Origin: Magicicada septendecula
Lineage: Eukaryota; Arthropoda; Insecta; Hemiptera; Cicadidae
Direction of reading: 5' to 3'
Length of the DNA stretch: 64,000 nt
Assembly (NCBI GenBank): GCA_034769895.1
Contig: CM068367.1
Coordinates: 707,762,885 to 707,826,884, forward strand
Under the pieces are notes generated by a model. The model was given only the letters and a program-made list of their open reading frames with translations. It had not been told where the DNA came from and made no database searches. A program made the position numbers and the translations under genes. This document shows, piece after piece, positions 10,317 through 21,180 of this stretch; position 1 is the first letter of the stretch, and every line of letters starts with the position of its first letter.

Positions 10317-12194
10317 CTAGCGGTCGGCACTAGTCGCACTGCGGAACTTGATAAAGTCGAGTATCGTGTTGTCGTTCAGTTGTAGGCGAGCGCCCGCGAA
10401 GGCGACCAGCGTCAACAACGTGAACAGCACGCCGAGCAAGTAGAGGCCGGTGAACATACATACGCCGGCGACGGTCATGCAGGCGAGCGCGCCGTAGTTG
10501 ACGTACTCGTTGATACATACGCGAGTCAGGAAATCTCTGTTGTACTCGGCGTACGACTCGGGATCGAATCGCACGCGTTGTACCATGGTCTGTTTGTGAG
10601 CCGCGTCGATCACGGACGACACCCGTTCTCCGTTCAAGTTTATAGTCTCGCCCTTGTCTATGCGCGTACCGTCGCTGTTTACCACGAGCGAGTCCAAATA
10701 CACCAGCCGGTCCAGCAGCGATTCCACTTGTATGCTCAGCATCTCCTCCTCGCTCAATATGAGCGCCACGAAATTGTCGAACTCGTAGTCCACTGTAGCT
10801 GATTCGGCCGCCTGGCGAAACGCTCTCTCTCCGTTGGCCATCAGATCGTGCGGCAGTGTCGGTGGAAACATGTTGTTGTAACCGTACGGGTCCCAGAAGC
10901 TGAACATTATGTCTAACAGTGTGGCGGCGATCAGCAACCAGCCGACCACGCTGACGGCGGCCGCAGTGATTTTGGCCACCGCGATCGCCGTTTTAGAGGC
11001 GATACGTATCACCGCGCCGGTCACGATTTTCGTACACGTACTCTTCAGGCCGGCCTTTAGCACGTTAACGCCGACGTCGGTCACCACCTGCGGCACCCGT
11101 TTGACCAGCGACAGCGAAAGTTTTTCGATAATCTTTTTACACAACGATTTCAAATTGTCCAACACCGCTTCACTGACTACGCCCACGCCCAAGTGTATCC
11201 AAAACGATCGGTCCGTGAACGCTTGTTCCAGCATGCCCAACATAGCCGTTTTCATACGCTCTATCCGCGACTGTTGTTCCTCTTCGTATTGTAATCTGGC
11301 CGACTCGTGTGGTGCAGCGTTGGTGCTGCCGCCGCCGCCGCCACCGCTTTTGGGTTTGGTGTCGATGAGTTCGGGCACTACGAACGAACGGTTGACGTCC
11401 TGTTTCCAACCGTCTACCGTGTACTTCGATTCCAGTGCCGCCGGCAGTTCGGGCAGGTTGGTGGGCAGTGCAAACGGTTTTCTGTCGTTGGACAACATAC
11501 GCACGCTGGATTTGACGGTGTTTATCAGTGACATGCCCACCACCGCGTCAAGACCCACTTCCCACCATTCCAGGCCGCACGAGCCGTCCTCTTGCAGCGT
11601 GCGATCGTTGTACTTGCAGTACGTGGCGTTGGTCTTGTAGTCGAATCCGCAGCTGTACGGATCGTCGCTCGGCGTGCGACTGAACCCGGTGGGCGTGTCG
11701 TTTGTGCGGTTCTCGTACACGGTGTCGCTGCGGAAGAACGTCTTCTCCAGATACGAGACCACGGTGGACGGCCTTATACGACTCTTGCCCGAATTGTAGT
11801 TGAGCATGGGCGTGTCCGGTACGCCGCTGCCGTCTTGGCTGTACGTCTGTTTGGCGACCGTGTTAAAGCACGCCGGTTGACACTGCACGTCGTAACTGTC
11901 GTCGCCCACGTAGTAGTAGCTGGCCGTCATGTTCGACTTACACATGCCGCTATCTGTCGTGGGATTGCAAGACAGAGCGCGACACAGATCCTCTGTCAGA
12001 TCCACGTCGATAACTTTGCACGCGTGTTTGATGCTCTCGGGTATATAATAGTCTTCGGGAAGCGCATCTCGCACAGTATACTTTAGTTTACTCGCCAAGT
12101 GAGGCGCTTTTCGGTAAAGCAATCTGATCGTACGAATCTTTGTGTTCGTATCGGCAAACTTGTTCGAGGCCTGTATATCGGCGTCCGTAAACAT
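10317..12194 (-). CDS. p74: Per os infectivity factor 0 (P74), nudivirus-type
   Basis: P74/PIF-0 is an occlusion- or virion-envelope protein needed for oral infection of the midgut and is a core gene of nudiviruses and baculoviruses. Family signatures visible are an N-terminal block with KAPHLASKLKYTVRD and DYYIPE, a cysteine-rich middle, the block WWEVGLDAVVGMSL, the strongly conserved FWDPYGYNNMFPP segment, and two hydrophobic C-terminal helices (anchor region, starting YGALACMTVAG). I chose the ATG at 12192-12194 (625 residues) because it places the first conserved block about 35 residues in, as usual for the family; the frame is open further upstream with no better start. Length is close to the family norm and no frame break is present. 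A Gly-rich linker (about residue 285) is unusual. It is divergent from the kinase gene, and the two ATGs share one CATG. Confidence 0.93.
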   Translation of the reverse strand: MFTDADIQASNKFADTNTKIRTIRLLYRKAPHLASKLKYTVRDALPEDYYIPESIKHACKVIDVDLTEDLCRALSCNPTTDSGMCKSNMTASYYYVGDDSYDVQCQPACFNTVAKQTYSQDGSGVPDTPMLNYNSGKSRIRPSTVVSYLEKTFFRSDTVYENRTNDTPTGFSRTPSDDPYSCGFDYKTNATYCKYNDRTLQEDGSCGLEWWEVGLDAVVGMSLINTVKSSVRMLSNDRKPFALPTNLPELPAALESKYTVDGWKQDVNRSFVVPELIDTKPKSGGGGGGSTNAAPHESARLQYEEEQQSRIERMKTAMLGMLEQAFTDRSFWIHLGVGVVSEAVLDNLKSLCKKIIEKLSLSLVKRVPQVVTDVGVNVLKAGLKSTCTKIVTGAVIRIASKTAIAVAKITAAAVSVVGWLLIAATLLDIMFSFWDPYGYNNMFPPTLPHDLMANGERAFRQAAESATVDYEFDNFVALILSEEEMLSIQVESLLDRLVYLDSLVVNSDGTRIDKGETINLNGERVSSVIDAAHKQTMVQRVRFDPESYAEYNRDFLTRVCINEYVNYGALACMTVAGVCMFTGLYLLGVLFTLLTLVAFAGARLQLNDNTILDFIKFRSATSADR

Positions 12195-13117
12195 GACCAG
12201 CGTACTGGAAGTCGTAAATACGTGTACCGCAAACGTGAACGCATCCCTATTTTCCGCCAGGACAAACACCATCACAGTGGACGGCACGTCGCGTACCAAG
12301 AAGACGTCCATACTGAATGCTACCGGCAGGCCTGTGACCAAAGTGCAACGCCACACCAATGCGAAGAACGCGAATACGTTTGGCCCCTCTATGATCGGCT
12401 ACTTGATGGCCGGCATGGTAAACCAGTCGAACGACACGAGAGCTAAATTCAACGACCGTTCTCCTCTCAACGTGCTGGAATGGTTTGTGGAAACTGATGG
12501 CGCTGTACGTGGCAATGTTCGGTAACGTGCGTCCGCACCCGAACATATCCGACATGACGAAATACCTAGAATATTTTAAAAGTGTGTTTTCAGCGCTGAA
12601 ATCTTGGTACGTCTACCACCACTTTAGGTCTCGTATAAACGGTGTAGCGTTCATCGACTCTAACGTGGACCGATGCGATCAAATGCACATGACCAGGAAC
12701 GAGGGCAGCGACAAGGAGCGAGCCTCGTGGCTGTTTTACACACCGCTCCAGAACCTGATGTACGAAGTGCTGTATCCCGAAGCGGTCGTAGACATGGATT
12801 GGTTTAACGACGCCACTACCGACGTGGTTGTAGAAGGTGTTTCTGTGTTTCTCGACAATCTTTTGAGTAACATAACCGAGCGCAATGCCGCCAACACCGC
12901 CGCCGAACGCACGTTCGTCGTTCGATTGGCGCCGCCCATAGTGTGGGTACACGACCAGGACTTTACCATGCACAACATCGTTACGCACGTCTACCGGTCC
13001 GTGGGTCGTGCCGGTGTCAAACGTATCTTGAACTCCGTCGACACGTTCGACGTGGACCCTTACACGCCCAACTACGCGGACGTGTGCAACGTGATCGGGC
13101 CGAACGGCGAGTCGTGA
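12193..13117 (+). pseudogene. Thymidine/deoxynucleoside kinase-like gene, frameshifted
   Basis: Phosphorylates deoxynucleosides for viral DNA synthesis; nudiviruses commonly carry several tk paralogues. The first frame (12193-12480s) has the P-loop-like ITVDGTSRTKKTSIL and a DRSPLNVLEW motif like the D/ERS motif of deoxynucleoside kinases. The second frame (about 12485-13117) holds FIDSNVDRCDQMHMTRNEGSD followed by YTPLQNLMYE, matching a LID region and following helix. The two parts abut around 12480-12490, so one gene is broken by a single-base frame change there. The P-loop lacks the usual second glycine (Lys instead). The start ATG overlaps the p74 start on the other strand. The family is fairly secure; the substrate is not. 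Confidence 0.62.
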
Positions 13118-13343
13118 GCTAGAACGGCCAAATGCACGACCGTCGGAGAACCGATAAGGTCCGCAGTCGCCGCCGCCGCCGCCGTCGCCTCTGTGGAAGA
13201 AGAGACGGACACGGACTTAATGTTTTGAACGCTGTTATGGAATGTTTTCATATAAATACTGTAAAACTGTATGTGTTTTGCCAACGGGTGTGTATATTGC
13301 GTACCTGTCCCCACCCACTGTCCTTTTATATAGTAGTATTAGT
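13118..13343. other. Intergenic region with possible promoter
   Basis: No gene seen. It contains a (CGC)n tract near 13165-13185. TATATAGTAGTAT at about 13327-13339 lies just upstream of the ATG at 13344 and resembles the AT-rich TATAGTA-type late promoter words found upstream of other genes here (14680 and 16162). Confidence 0.35.
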
Positions 13344-14646
13344 ATGGCGTTTGCAGTAGTAGAAGGTGATGCAGACGGCGGCGGCGGCGGTAGTGGCGAT
13401 GGTGAGCCCGATACGCTGATCACTTCCAACGATCGGACGTTCGTGTGTTCTACGTGCACCGTTGCCGGGTCCAAGTTGTACTATAGCGGACTGAACGGTG
13501 TTCGCAGCGCGAACTTCAACCCATCGCCTAACATTACGGCGAATTTCTAGACATCGCCCGGCTACAGGCGGACGTATCGAGAGTGATGGCCGCGTTGAAC
13601 GACACATCGCCAAGTACAAACAGTGGTTGACGGAGAAGCAGGAGATGTTCGAACAGTATTTTACCGAGTACGACGCCAGCGAAGAGTTGTTCAACAAGTT
13701 GAACCTGATCGTGCCACAAATCAAAAAAGTTTTGAAATCGCTGACCGACTGGTACGCGAATGTGCAAGACATCGTCTCCGACGTATGGGACAATAGTAGA
13801 GCGTACGCAGACGCCAAGAACCTGTTACTCAGTTACGGACTGCAATACGAACAGTCGTATGGTATAGGCCTGTCAATCAATCCCGTGACTTTAGCCAAAA
13901 AGAATCGCACCATGGCGAAATCGTTGCACAAACAAAAGACTAAAGCGTTGAACGCAGAGACAGCCATACGCCAAGCGTTGTTTCTGCTAGAGTCAGAGTT
14001 GAGCGCTTTCAACCAAGGCGTCATTCGTACTCCAAACGGTAAGTTCGTCAATCTGGTATAGCTGGGCGAGACTATCGGATCATTGTACGACAGAGGCTCG
14101 CCGTTGGTGCGCGTACAGCAAGAATTGGCGTAAATAATAAACACGTCCGAAATAAAAGTTACGCTGCACGCCGGTATGATGCCAAATATCAACGAAGTGT
14201 CTAACCGTGAGTCGTTCGTACAGACACTGAGGCCGACAAAGGTGCCGAACGAGTACGTTCTGATCAAGGATCTGCAGGAGATAGCGGACAACGAACTGTA
14301 CACGGTCAACACTAGACCGGCCATAGACAAGAAGATAGCCTTCGCCGAAGAACACGTAAACACGGAGACCAACAAGTCGAAATTGACCGAGCTGACACGG
14401 GAGATACGTGGAACCGTGCCGACCGCGGTCTTGAACAAGCTGCGCGTGACGATGCGTCAAAAGGACGTGGTGTATGACAACGCGGCCTACATCAAACGGC
14501 TGCTGAAGAAACTGCACCTCAAAGACAGACAGCTGTTGGAACCGAAGTTGAACGAGCTGCTGAGGGAAACGCAGCAGATCGCAGAGGGATTTATGCGCAA
14601 CGACAAAAACGGTACAGCGATGGAAATCGATAACGCAGATTCGTAG
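13344..14646 (+). pseudogene. Unassigned viral gene, about 430 codons, broken by two frameshifts and two stops
   Basis: Starts MAFAVVEGDADGGGGG. The first frame ends at 13550 and coding character moves to a second frame (EFLDIARLQADV, about 13541-13600), then to a third frame from about 13600. That third frame runs on to 14646 except for a TAG at 14059-14061 and a TAA at 14131-14133. Sequence between and after the stops keeps the same coding character, so I read these as nonsense mutations inside one gene. The alternative is two genes, the second starting at ATG 14176 (156 residues). The product is hydrophilic with long predicted helices or coiled coil and one FVCSTCTV pair of cysteines. No family was recognised; a virion structural role is a guess. 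Confidence 0.5.
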
Positions 14647-14694
14647 GTTTAGTAATTTTTTTCCGCTCGCTCGAATTGTATATAGTAACACAAT

Positions 14695-15124
14695 ATGCGA
14701 ACACAAACTGGTGGTCAGATTCGCCAATACCGACGGCGATATTTTACGCGATCCCAAAGACTTGTGGGCGCCGCCCGATCCATTGGACGACGTCCACTTA
14801 AAGCTGGGCTCTTGCGTTTACACCGAAAGCGGTCTGATCATAGTGGATCGTACGCCGACAGACGAGACCATGCGTCTGTGGGTGCGCGACATTGTCGATG
14901 TCATCAAGTACACCAGAAGCATAGGACTGTACAAGCGGCATCATAACGCGGCGGAAGAAGAACCGAACTACCACCACGACGACGGTATAGAGTGCGAGTA
15001 CAAAACGGCTGAAGAAGAGGTGTTTGTCTATTTGCCGCGTATGAGCGGCAATATGATCGAAGAAGCCGAACACCAACGGTTATTTTATTCTGTAAGTAGA
15101 AACACTACAGTGGTAGCGGTGTAA
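14695..15124 (+). CDS. Unassigned small acidic viral protein
   Basis: An open frame of about 140 residues that is acidic and rich in D and E in its second half (AAEEEPNYHHDDG). It has no cysteine-rich or membrane segment and no recognised family. The only nearby ATG (14695, just after TATATAGTAA) is one base out of frame with the main frame, which is entered at about 14711 by a GTG. Either the gene has a frame break within its first six codons or it uses a non-ATG start. It lies 48 bp after the 14646 stop, same strand. Confidence 0.45.
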
Positions 15125-15381
15125 ACTATTGTAGACACGACGGCGACTGATTCGACCGCCCAACTTGTAGATGACCGTGTGACTTCGGACCTCCAACACC
15201 GCTACGACGATGAATGTGATGCGGTGACAATCAAAACGACATCAATATTTAGACTATAACAATCTGTATGTTTTTGGGTGTATCGTTAAATAAACTAGAC
15301 GTTTACTAAGAAGCTGTGCGTATATTTCTTCTCCTAAACACAATACAAATCTACTAATAATACATCTAAGATATCATTACT
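15125..15381. other. Short convergent intergenic region with poly(A) signal
   Basis: Contains AATAAA at about 15285-15291 (GTTAAATAAACTAG), suitable for the upstream plus-strand gene. No gene is seen. Confidence 0.4.
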
Positions 15382-15974
15382 TCAGTAGCCTTCACAATAA
15401 CACCGAGTGGATAGACACTCCATGCATATTTTTGGTATTTGCACCGCTGTCAATTTAAACACAGACGATTGTCTTACAGTGGGCGTAGGGTTGGCGTACC
15501 TCTTGGCGCGTCTGTTTTTAACTTCTTCGGTCGAGCCGTCGTTGACTTCTACGTCGTACGTCACCACGTTGCTGTCCGATGCAGACGAGGATTTAGTGGC
15601 CGTAGAATTTATTGTAGCGTTAGTGGCCAACAGTTCGTACTTGGGTCGGTCGAGTTTCATCATTTTAAATTGGGGGACGACATTAAAATCAGCAACGTAC
15701 AATACTCTTCCCCGTAGATACGTTTACGCGAAGCCACTGCTCGTTGCCTTTTTTTGTGCTGTAGCTTTAGAGGTTTAGTAAAATCGGGTCCCTTGTAGCG
15801 CGCATTGTTGACTAGGCGTTCGTGTTCTTTAGCGTCTATAAACTCTACGTTCTCTTGCTGCACCACCACCATGTACGCCGGCGCTGTATTGCACCACGGT
15901 GACGGAGACGGTGGCCGACAGGCAGGCGACGAAGGGCTGTATGTCGGCGACTGAGGAACGTATTCTTCATACAT
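15382..15974 (-). pseudogene. Unassigned viral gene with CTD-like Ser-Pro segment, frameshifted
   Basis: Starts at ATG 15972-15974 with MYEEYVPQSPTYSPSSPACR, whose SPTYSPSSP stretch resembles the YSPTSPS heptads of the RNA polymerase II tail. The first frame continues to a basic segment KLQHKKRQRAVASRKR and is lost near 15690-15700. A second frame (15382-15702) continues with VADFNVVPQFK and ends in CMECLSTRCYCEGY. The two overlap at one point, so a single gene of roughly 195 residues with one frame break is the simplest reading. The open frame extends upstream of the chosen ATG through a poly-Ala run (GCT repeats, 15975-16010), an alternative start region. No family was recognised. Confidence 0.45.
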
Positions 15975-16161
15975 GGCGGTAGCAGCAGCAGCAGCAGCAG
16001 CAGGCGCTTGTAACGACACCGTGTATGTGCAAAAATAATGTAGACGCAACAGAAGTAGACAACATGCCTTATGCGCGTGGTCACGATGTGCCAATCATCT
16101 CTATATATGTATGCCTTTTGACAGCCTACGAGCTAGTGTGCCACTAGTAACGCGTGGCGTC

Positions 16162-16170
16162 TTATAGTGT
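16162..16170 (+). promoter_or_regulatory. Possible late-type promoter word TTATAGTGT
   Basis: Lies 17-26 bases upstream of the ligase ATG. It resembles the TTATAGTAT-like word I associate with nudivirus late genes; that association is from general knowledge and was not checked. Similar TATATAGTA words precede the ATGs at 13344 and 14695. Confidence 0.3.
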
Positions 16171-16187
16171 AGTGTTTCGCTACAAAA

Positions 16188-17336
16188 ATGTCTATATATA
16201 AAGAGACTAGAAAGAAACGCGGCTTTAAAGCGACCAAGAACAATACACGACTACTAGATATGGCCGGCCTTGTGCAAGCTACATCGACTACTACAGCTGC
16301 TCGTCACCGCTCTGCTAGACAATATACCGGTATCGATGCCGATGCATTCCGTGTCTCTATCACAAAGGTCAAAGATATGTTAAAGTTGACCCCGAGCGTA
16401 CCAATGTTGGCGCGACCTATACGCAGTTTCGAAGACGTCAGTATAGTCGCTCTGTGTCAAAACACGTTGTCCTGCGCAGCAATTTACGAAGAGAAGTACG
16501 ACGGGGAACGTCTATTGTGCGTGGTAGATCACAACACGTCCGCTACATTCTACACGCGCACTCTGAAACCGACCGCATTTCCGTACGAGGTGGCACTGAA
16601 GCCGGGCTACACCGACTGTGTGCTGGACGGAGAACGCGTGTACGTGGACGCAGTCACCGATAAGCTGGTGCCGACCTCCGATACAGGAGTGCGCAGTACT
16701 TTGCGGCAGTGCTACCGCATGTTCGACGTTCAGTATGTCAATGGGCAGCACGTGTTCGCCACACCGTTGCACGAGAGGAAACGATTGTTGTCCGCTTTCG
16801 TACAAGAGTCGCGCAACGTTGTACTGACACCGTACACCGTGTGCTCGTCTCTGGACAGTCTGCGCGAAGCGTTTCAACGAGCGATAGAAAACAACATCGA
16901 AGGTCTGATAGTGAAACCGTTGAACACGGTGTACATGCCGGACGGACGAGACGATTGGCTAAAGGTGAAGAAACTACACTTGCACGAATACAAGGAAGAG
17001 TACGATTTGTACGCGCCTCGAGCGCTAAAGGACAAGAACGGACGGTACGGCGTGTTGGAGTGCGGTTACCACAAGCCGGAAACATCGGAGTTTGTTCACG
17101 TATATAATGTGGGCAGTGGATTTTCAGACTCTATACGCAACTACATCCGACTTATGGTGGACCCGTGTACCGGACTGTTTAAAGATCGCACCATAGTCAG
17201 CCTGAAAGCCGACAAGATTACCGATCGTAACCGCTCCCTCAGACACCCGTCAGTGTTGGCGTTCAAGTCCGACCAGACCACAGCAGACGTGTCATCGTTC
17301 ATCAAGACCGGAGAAGCGCCGTCGTCTCGCAAGTGA
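16188..17336 (+). CDS. ATP-dependent DNA ligase
   Basis: Seals nicks in duplex DNA during replication and repair. All nucleotidyltransferase motifs are present in order: I K103-Y-D-G-E-R, III around D147-G-E149, IIIa MFDVQY near 178-183, IV EGLIVK at 238-243, V WLKVKK at 257-262, and a motif VI-like RHPSVLAFKSD at 352-362 in the OB fold. It is 382 residues and starts at ATG 16188. It lacks a long N-terminal DNA-binding domain, so it is a compact ligase. It is intact, with no frame break. It is divergent from the gene at 15382-15974, with about 210 bp between starts. Ligases are found in several nudiviruses but are not core genes. Confidence 0.92.
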   Translation: MSIYKETRKKRGFKATKNNTRLLDMAGLVQATSTTTAARHRSARQYTGIDADAFRVSITKVKDMLKLTPSVPMLARPIRSFEDVSIVALCQNTLSCAAIYEEKYDGERLLCVVDHNTSATFYTRTLKPTAFPYEVALKPGYTDCVLDGERVYVDAVTDKLVPTSDTGVRSTLRQCYRMFDVQYVNGQHVFATPLHERKRLLSAFVQESRNVVLTPYTVCSSLDSLREAFQRAIENNIEGLIVKPLNTVYMPDGRDDWLKVKKLHLHEYKEEYDLYAPRALKDKNGRYGVLECGYHKPETSEFVHVYNVGSGFSDSIRNYIRLMVDPCTGLFKDRTIVSLKADKITDRNRSLRHPSVLAFKSDQTTADVSSFIKTGEAPSSRK

Positions 17337-17443
17337 TTTTGACAGCGCACGTATAAATACGGCTGCCACACGGTGTGATTTATTTAACCCTTTCGTTTTG
17401 CAACAACCACACACTCGCTCGCGGTCACAGATTTCGTAACTAA

Positions 17444-18319
17444 ATGGAGTACGAGAACGAAAATACTGAAGAGTTTAAAACTACAAACTCTGCGCTGACT
17501 GAATACCCTCATAATGAAACCACTGATGGTGCTGCTGCTGCTGATGATGAACCGAACGACAATAATCAACAACATGCTCTGACAGCGTCGCACAGTACTG
17601 CTGATACTGTCGAAGACGAAGACATGGACTCTCCACCGCCTCTACCGACTGCCACACCGAAGTCAAAGAAAGCGAGACATGCGGTGACAAATCTGTTTCT
17701 AAACGGGAAGAACGGACCGCCGACCGCGAGCGGAGTCAAACGGAAGGCTGTGATTAACGTTACCATGTTGGAATTTGTACAGTTGCTGCTACGAATATCT
17801 GTCGATGTGACCATTCGAGTTAGTACAGTCAACAACGCTGTCATAGCCCCTTATATTGAGGAGTTGAAGATAAGTGGCTCTGGAAGTGGTTCAACCAATG
17901 GCGTTACACCGAAGAGGGTTGGTGAATCTACACCGTCTAAGCGGATGAAACTGTGCGCCCCAGTTACTGACAGTACGTCCTCGTCTACGGTGAGCAACGC
18001 CGAAGCGAAAACTAACGAAGACTTTGAAAAACTTCCGCTCAAATCGAAACGAACCGTATACAGCTGTGTGGTGAACGCGTTGTTTGTCGCGTTGGAACGC
18101 GTCAACGCAACCCTTCACTTTTCGAGGGAACACCTGAAGTATTTTCTGGCTTCTTACCAACGGTCTGTCACGGTGAGTGATTTTGTCGACACCAATCGAC
18201 TAAAGAACGGAGGCGCTGCCGCCGAGAAACAGAAAACGACTTCTCGTCTACATAACGGAGCCATACTGGTGGAGTACTCCAAGTCGCTGTACATGTTGTT
18301 ACAAAACAGATATGAATAG
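17444..18319 (+). CDS. Unassigned viral protein, acidic N-terminus, probable nuclear
   Basis: An intact 291-residue frame beginning MEYENENTEEF. The first 60 residues are acidic and rich in D, E and Asn, followed by PPPLP and a basic patch (PKSKKARHAV, later GVKRKAV and SKRMK) that could be nuclear localisation signals. A middle segment LEFVQLLLRISVDVTIRV looks like an amphipathic or hydrophobic helix-strand. The C-terminal 90 residues (RTVYSCVVNALFVALERVN) look folded. No family was recognised. It is the last viral gene before the AT-rich interruption. TATAAATA upstream (about 17352) could be its TATA box. Confidence 0.6.
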   Translation: MEYENENTEEFKTTNSALTEYPHNETTDGAAAADDEPNDNNQQHALTASHSTADTVEDEDMDSPPPLPTATPKSKKARHAVTNLFLNGKNGPPTASGVKRKAVINVTMLEFVQLLLRISVDVTIRVSTVNNAVIAPYIEELKISGSGSGSTNGVTPKRVGESTPSKRMKLCAPVTDSTSSSTVSNAEAKTNEDFEKLPLKSKRTVYSCVVNALFVALERVNATLHFSREHLKYFLASYQRSVTVSDFVDTNRLKNGGAAAEKQKTTSRLHNGAILVEYSKSLYMLLQNRYE

Positions 18320-20804
18320 AGTAAGGTAAAGTTGTTATAATTATTTGAAGGTGTTATCTTCAATCAATCTTCAATATTTGGTTTAAATTAAAATTATTAT
18401 TAGTGTGTTGATTATTATCAGTATGATTGTGGGTGTTCCCGTTTAAATCTTTCAGTTTAAAAAAGTATTTAGCACTTCACTGTTAACCTCCCCACTTACC
18501 ATATGTGGATGTTATCAATGTTCTGTCTGGTGACTTCTTCTGCTGCAACATACACTGTATACACATATGCGGATATTCTATTTGAATATCCTAAGTAATA
18601 CACATGCACAATAAAGTAAATAATGACTTAACTGTAAATTGAATTGTACTGAACATTCAAATTCTACCGCCACCTTCTGATAGAACTAGTTATGAAAATT
18701 AAATTATTTTAAAAAAAAATTAAAACTCTTTCCACTGGTAAATAAATTGAGATTTATTAACAGTTCTGAAATGCCATTAACTCTTTTAAATAAACAATCA
18801 ATCACTAATGTCTTTACAAAATAATAATTATTATGAACAATACTTGAGCTCTTTTAACCTCAAGGCTGGTAACACTGGGTCTGGTACAATAATTTTAGTT
18901 AACGAGGTTACGTCCTCTTTACACAGTTACATTACCAAATTCGTGTGTTCTTGGAGGTTGCATGATACCAGATACAAGATGTTATCTTTTCTAACAATAT
19001 TTAATAAAGAATTACTACAAACAAACAAACAAATATTAAAATTAAAAGTCGGTACCATAAAACCGATATATATCGTACTATCGTACGGTGAGTATTCTGG
19101 ATACAGCAGTCGTTTTGACAACACGTGCTTTATGCTGCACTGTTAAAAATTACTATTATTATTTATTTGTTAGTTATTAAAATCATTTATTGGCAAGAGA
19201 AAAAATCTATAATAAAAAAAAAACTCTTGTGATAGCTTTCATTGGACTGAAATTACTTGAGAACAGAATAATGAAAAGGTGACAAAGTTGTCGTTGTTAT
19301 TTCTAGGTTAGTTAACAAAAGTAAGTAGTTATATTGAATAATTAAATTATTCATTAGATTCTTAATAATACAAACACATATATTTTATTCAGATTGCTTC
19401 TGATGTGTAATTATCAGTTGATTGGAATATTTTTCGCAATAAATTATTTATTCGTCAATTCAAACGAAATGAGTCAAATGAGCGACTATGCATTACACTC
19501 ATATTTTCGATATTTAAATTAATATTGATTTCTTTAATTACGATAAAATCGTAAAACACTTATTTTTTAAATTAATAAATGCGAGATAATTCTTTTATTT
19601 AAATCTGATAATTTTCATCATGATTAATGCCCTTCGGTACTTCTGACTAGAGCAGTACCCAAACAATAATTCTTCGTTCACTAACGAAAATTATTATTTC
19701 CATTCAATTCGTTAAATAATAAAAATAGAGTACTCCCTGTTTTTTATAAAACACAAAACACGAAAACACGACCTTTATTATACACTGGCCGGTTTATTAT
19801 TTTAATTCACTTCGCACTGGACACTCGTTATTACTCTGTTGTGTACAGGTTATGTGTGTATAGCGTAACTTATGAACGCACAATTTAACCATGTCGCGCA
19901 CAATTTAAATAAAATCTTGCTACATTTCTTCATCAACCTTGCTCGTTGAATGATGCTGGTAGACTCTTTGACGACTGAAAGACGACTGCACGCTTCACCT
20001 AAGCGTCTCCTGCTTGTCTGGTTATTTTAATTCATTTGATTGGTTTAAATTGTCGAACTCTCTACCCCAAAACACCTCAGTTAAATAAAACTTTTAATTT
20101 TTTACCAATTTTTGTTTGGGTTAGAGACTAAATGTGACGTAAGCGTTGATACACAAAATGACTAAAAAGTTTATAATTGCTATAACTTTTTTATTAATCA
20201 TCGTATCGTTGAATGGTTAGTGGCAATAGATCGCGGACACTTGCGGCTTTAAATAAAGTCTAAACAAGGATAAAATCCGTCCATTATTAACTCACTACAA
20301 CATTTCACAAAACCCATATGGTGAATTTTAATATTAATAAGTTTATTTCACCATATCTTGCTCTAATTACCCTATAACACTTATTATTAAACGTCTTGAG
20401 TCCATTTCTCATTTGTTTAATACAGAAAATAGTTGTAATTACTATTCCAACAATATTTGATAATGGCGTCCTCAAACGACCATATTCGATTGTTTATAAT
20501 CGCTTATAACTCTATTATTTCTTATTTAATTACATTTGTTTGGCATTCTAACAATACTATATACATTTATTTACATCTGTTCACATTTTGTTTTATGAAA
20601 AATGTTGTTTTTCATATACTAATAGTCTTATCAGAAAAACCTTCTGTTCTCTTTTCTTTAAATTGTCGCTTTTTCAATTATTTTACCACATAAGGTATAT
20701 TATGGTACAAACTAAAATAGTGTACAACTATAGTACATTGTTTATTTAATGTATTTATCAGTCTTTCTTTATCTGAAAGCTTTCCAATTCTTAATATTGG
20801 GTTT

Positions 20805-21180
20805 GTTTACATCAGGCTTTGCAATGAGAGTCAGTTAGTTTCTAATAAATCAACTACTAAATTGCTATTATTACATTTGATATGTGTTCTCATAGTGGTA
20901 TCAGATATCTCTCTAACTACTGATAACATTTTTATTCACCTTTGAACAAGTTTGGATAGTGCATTTTGCTTAACTATCTTTGTACATAGTGTTTGTTTAC
21001 ACTTGGTTCCACAATCATAGTCAGTTAGTTTTCAATAATTTGATTATAAATCTACTATTATTATAATTGTGATCTGTTCTCATAGTAGTACTAGATATTT
21101 TTCTAACTACTGGTAACATTTTCAGTAATCCTTTAACAAGTTTTAATAATGTATTTTGCTTAACTAACTTGTCACATTGG
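20805..21180. repeat. Diverged ~185-bp tandem duplication
   Basis: Copy 1 at about 20805-20988 and copy 2 at about 20989-21180 share, in order, TGTTTGTTTACA, AGTCAGTTAGTTT, GTTCTCATAGT, TCTAACTACTG, TAACATTTT and ATTTTGCTTAACTA. They are roughly 75-80 percent alike by eye, so the duplication is old. Confidence 0.7.

Noticed and set aside
10909-11640. 243-residue plus-strand frame opposite p74
   Set aside because: It is the antisense shadow of the P74 coding sequence, which has strong family motifs.
11592-12086. 164-residue plus-strand frame opposite the P74 N-terminus
   Set aside because: Antisense shadow; no domain, and codon pattern follows the opposite strand.
18808-19146. 112-residue plus-strand frame in the AT-rich block
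   Set aside because: It begins with ATG but has no recognisable domain, lies in very AT-rich DNA and has no neighbouring gene context; not enough to call a gene.
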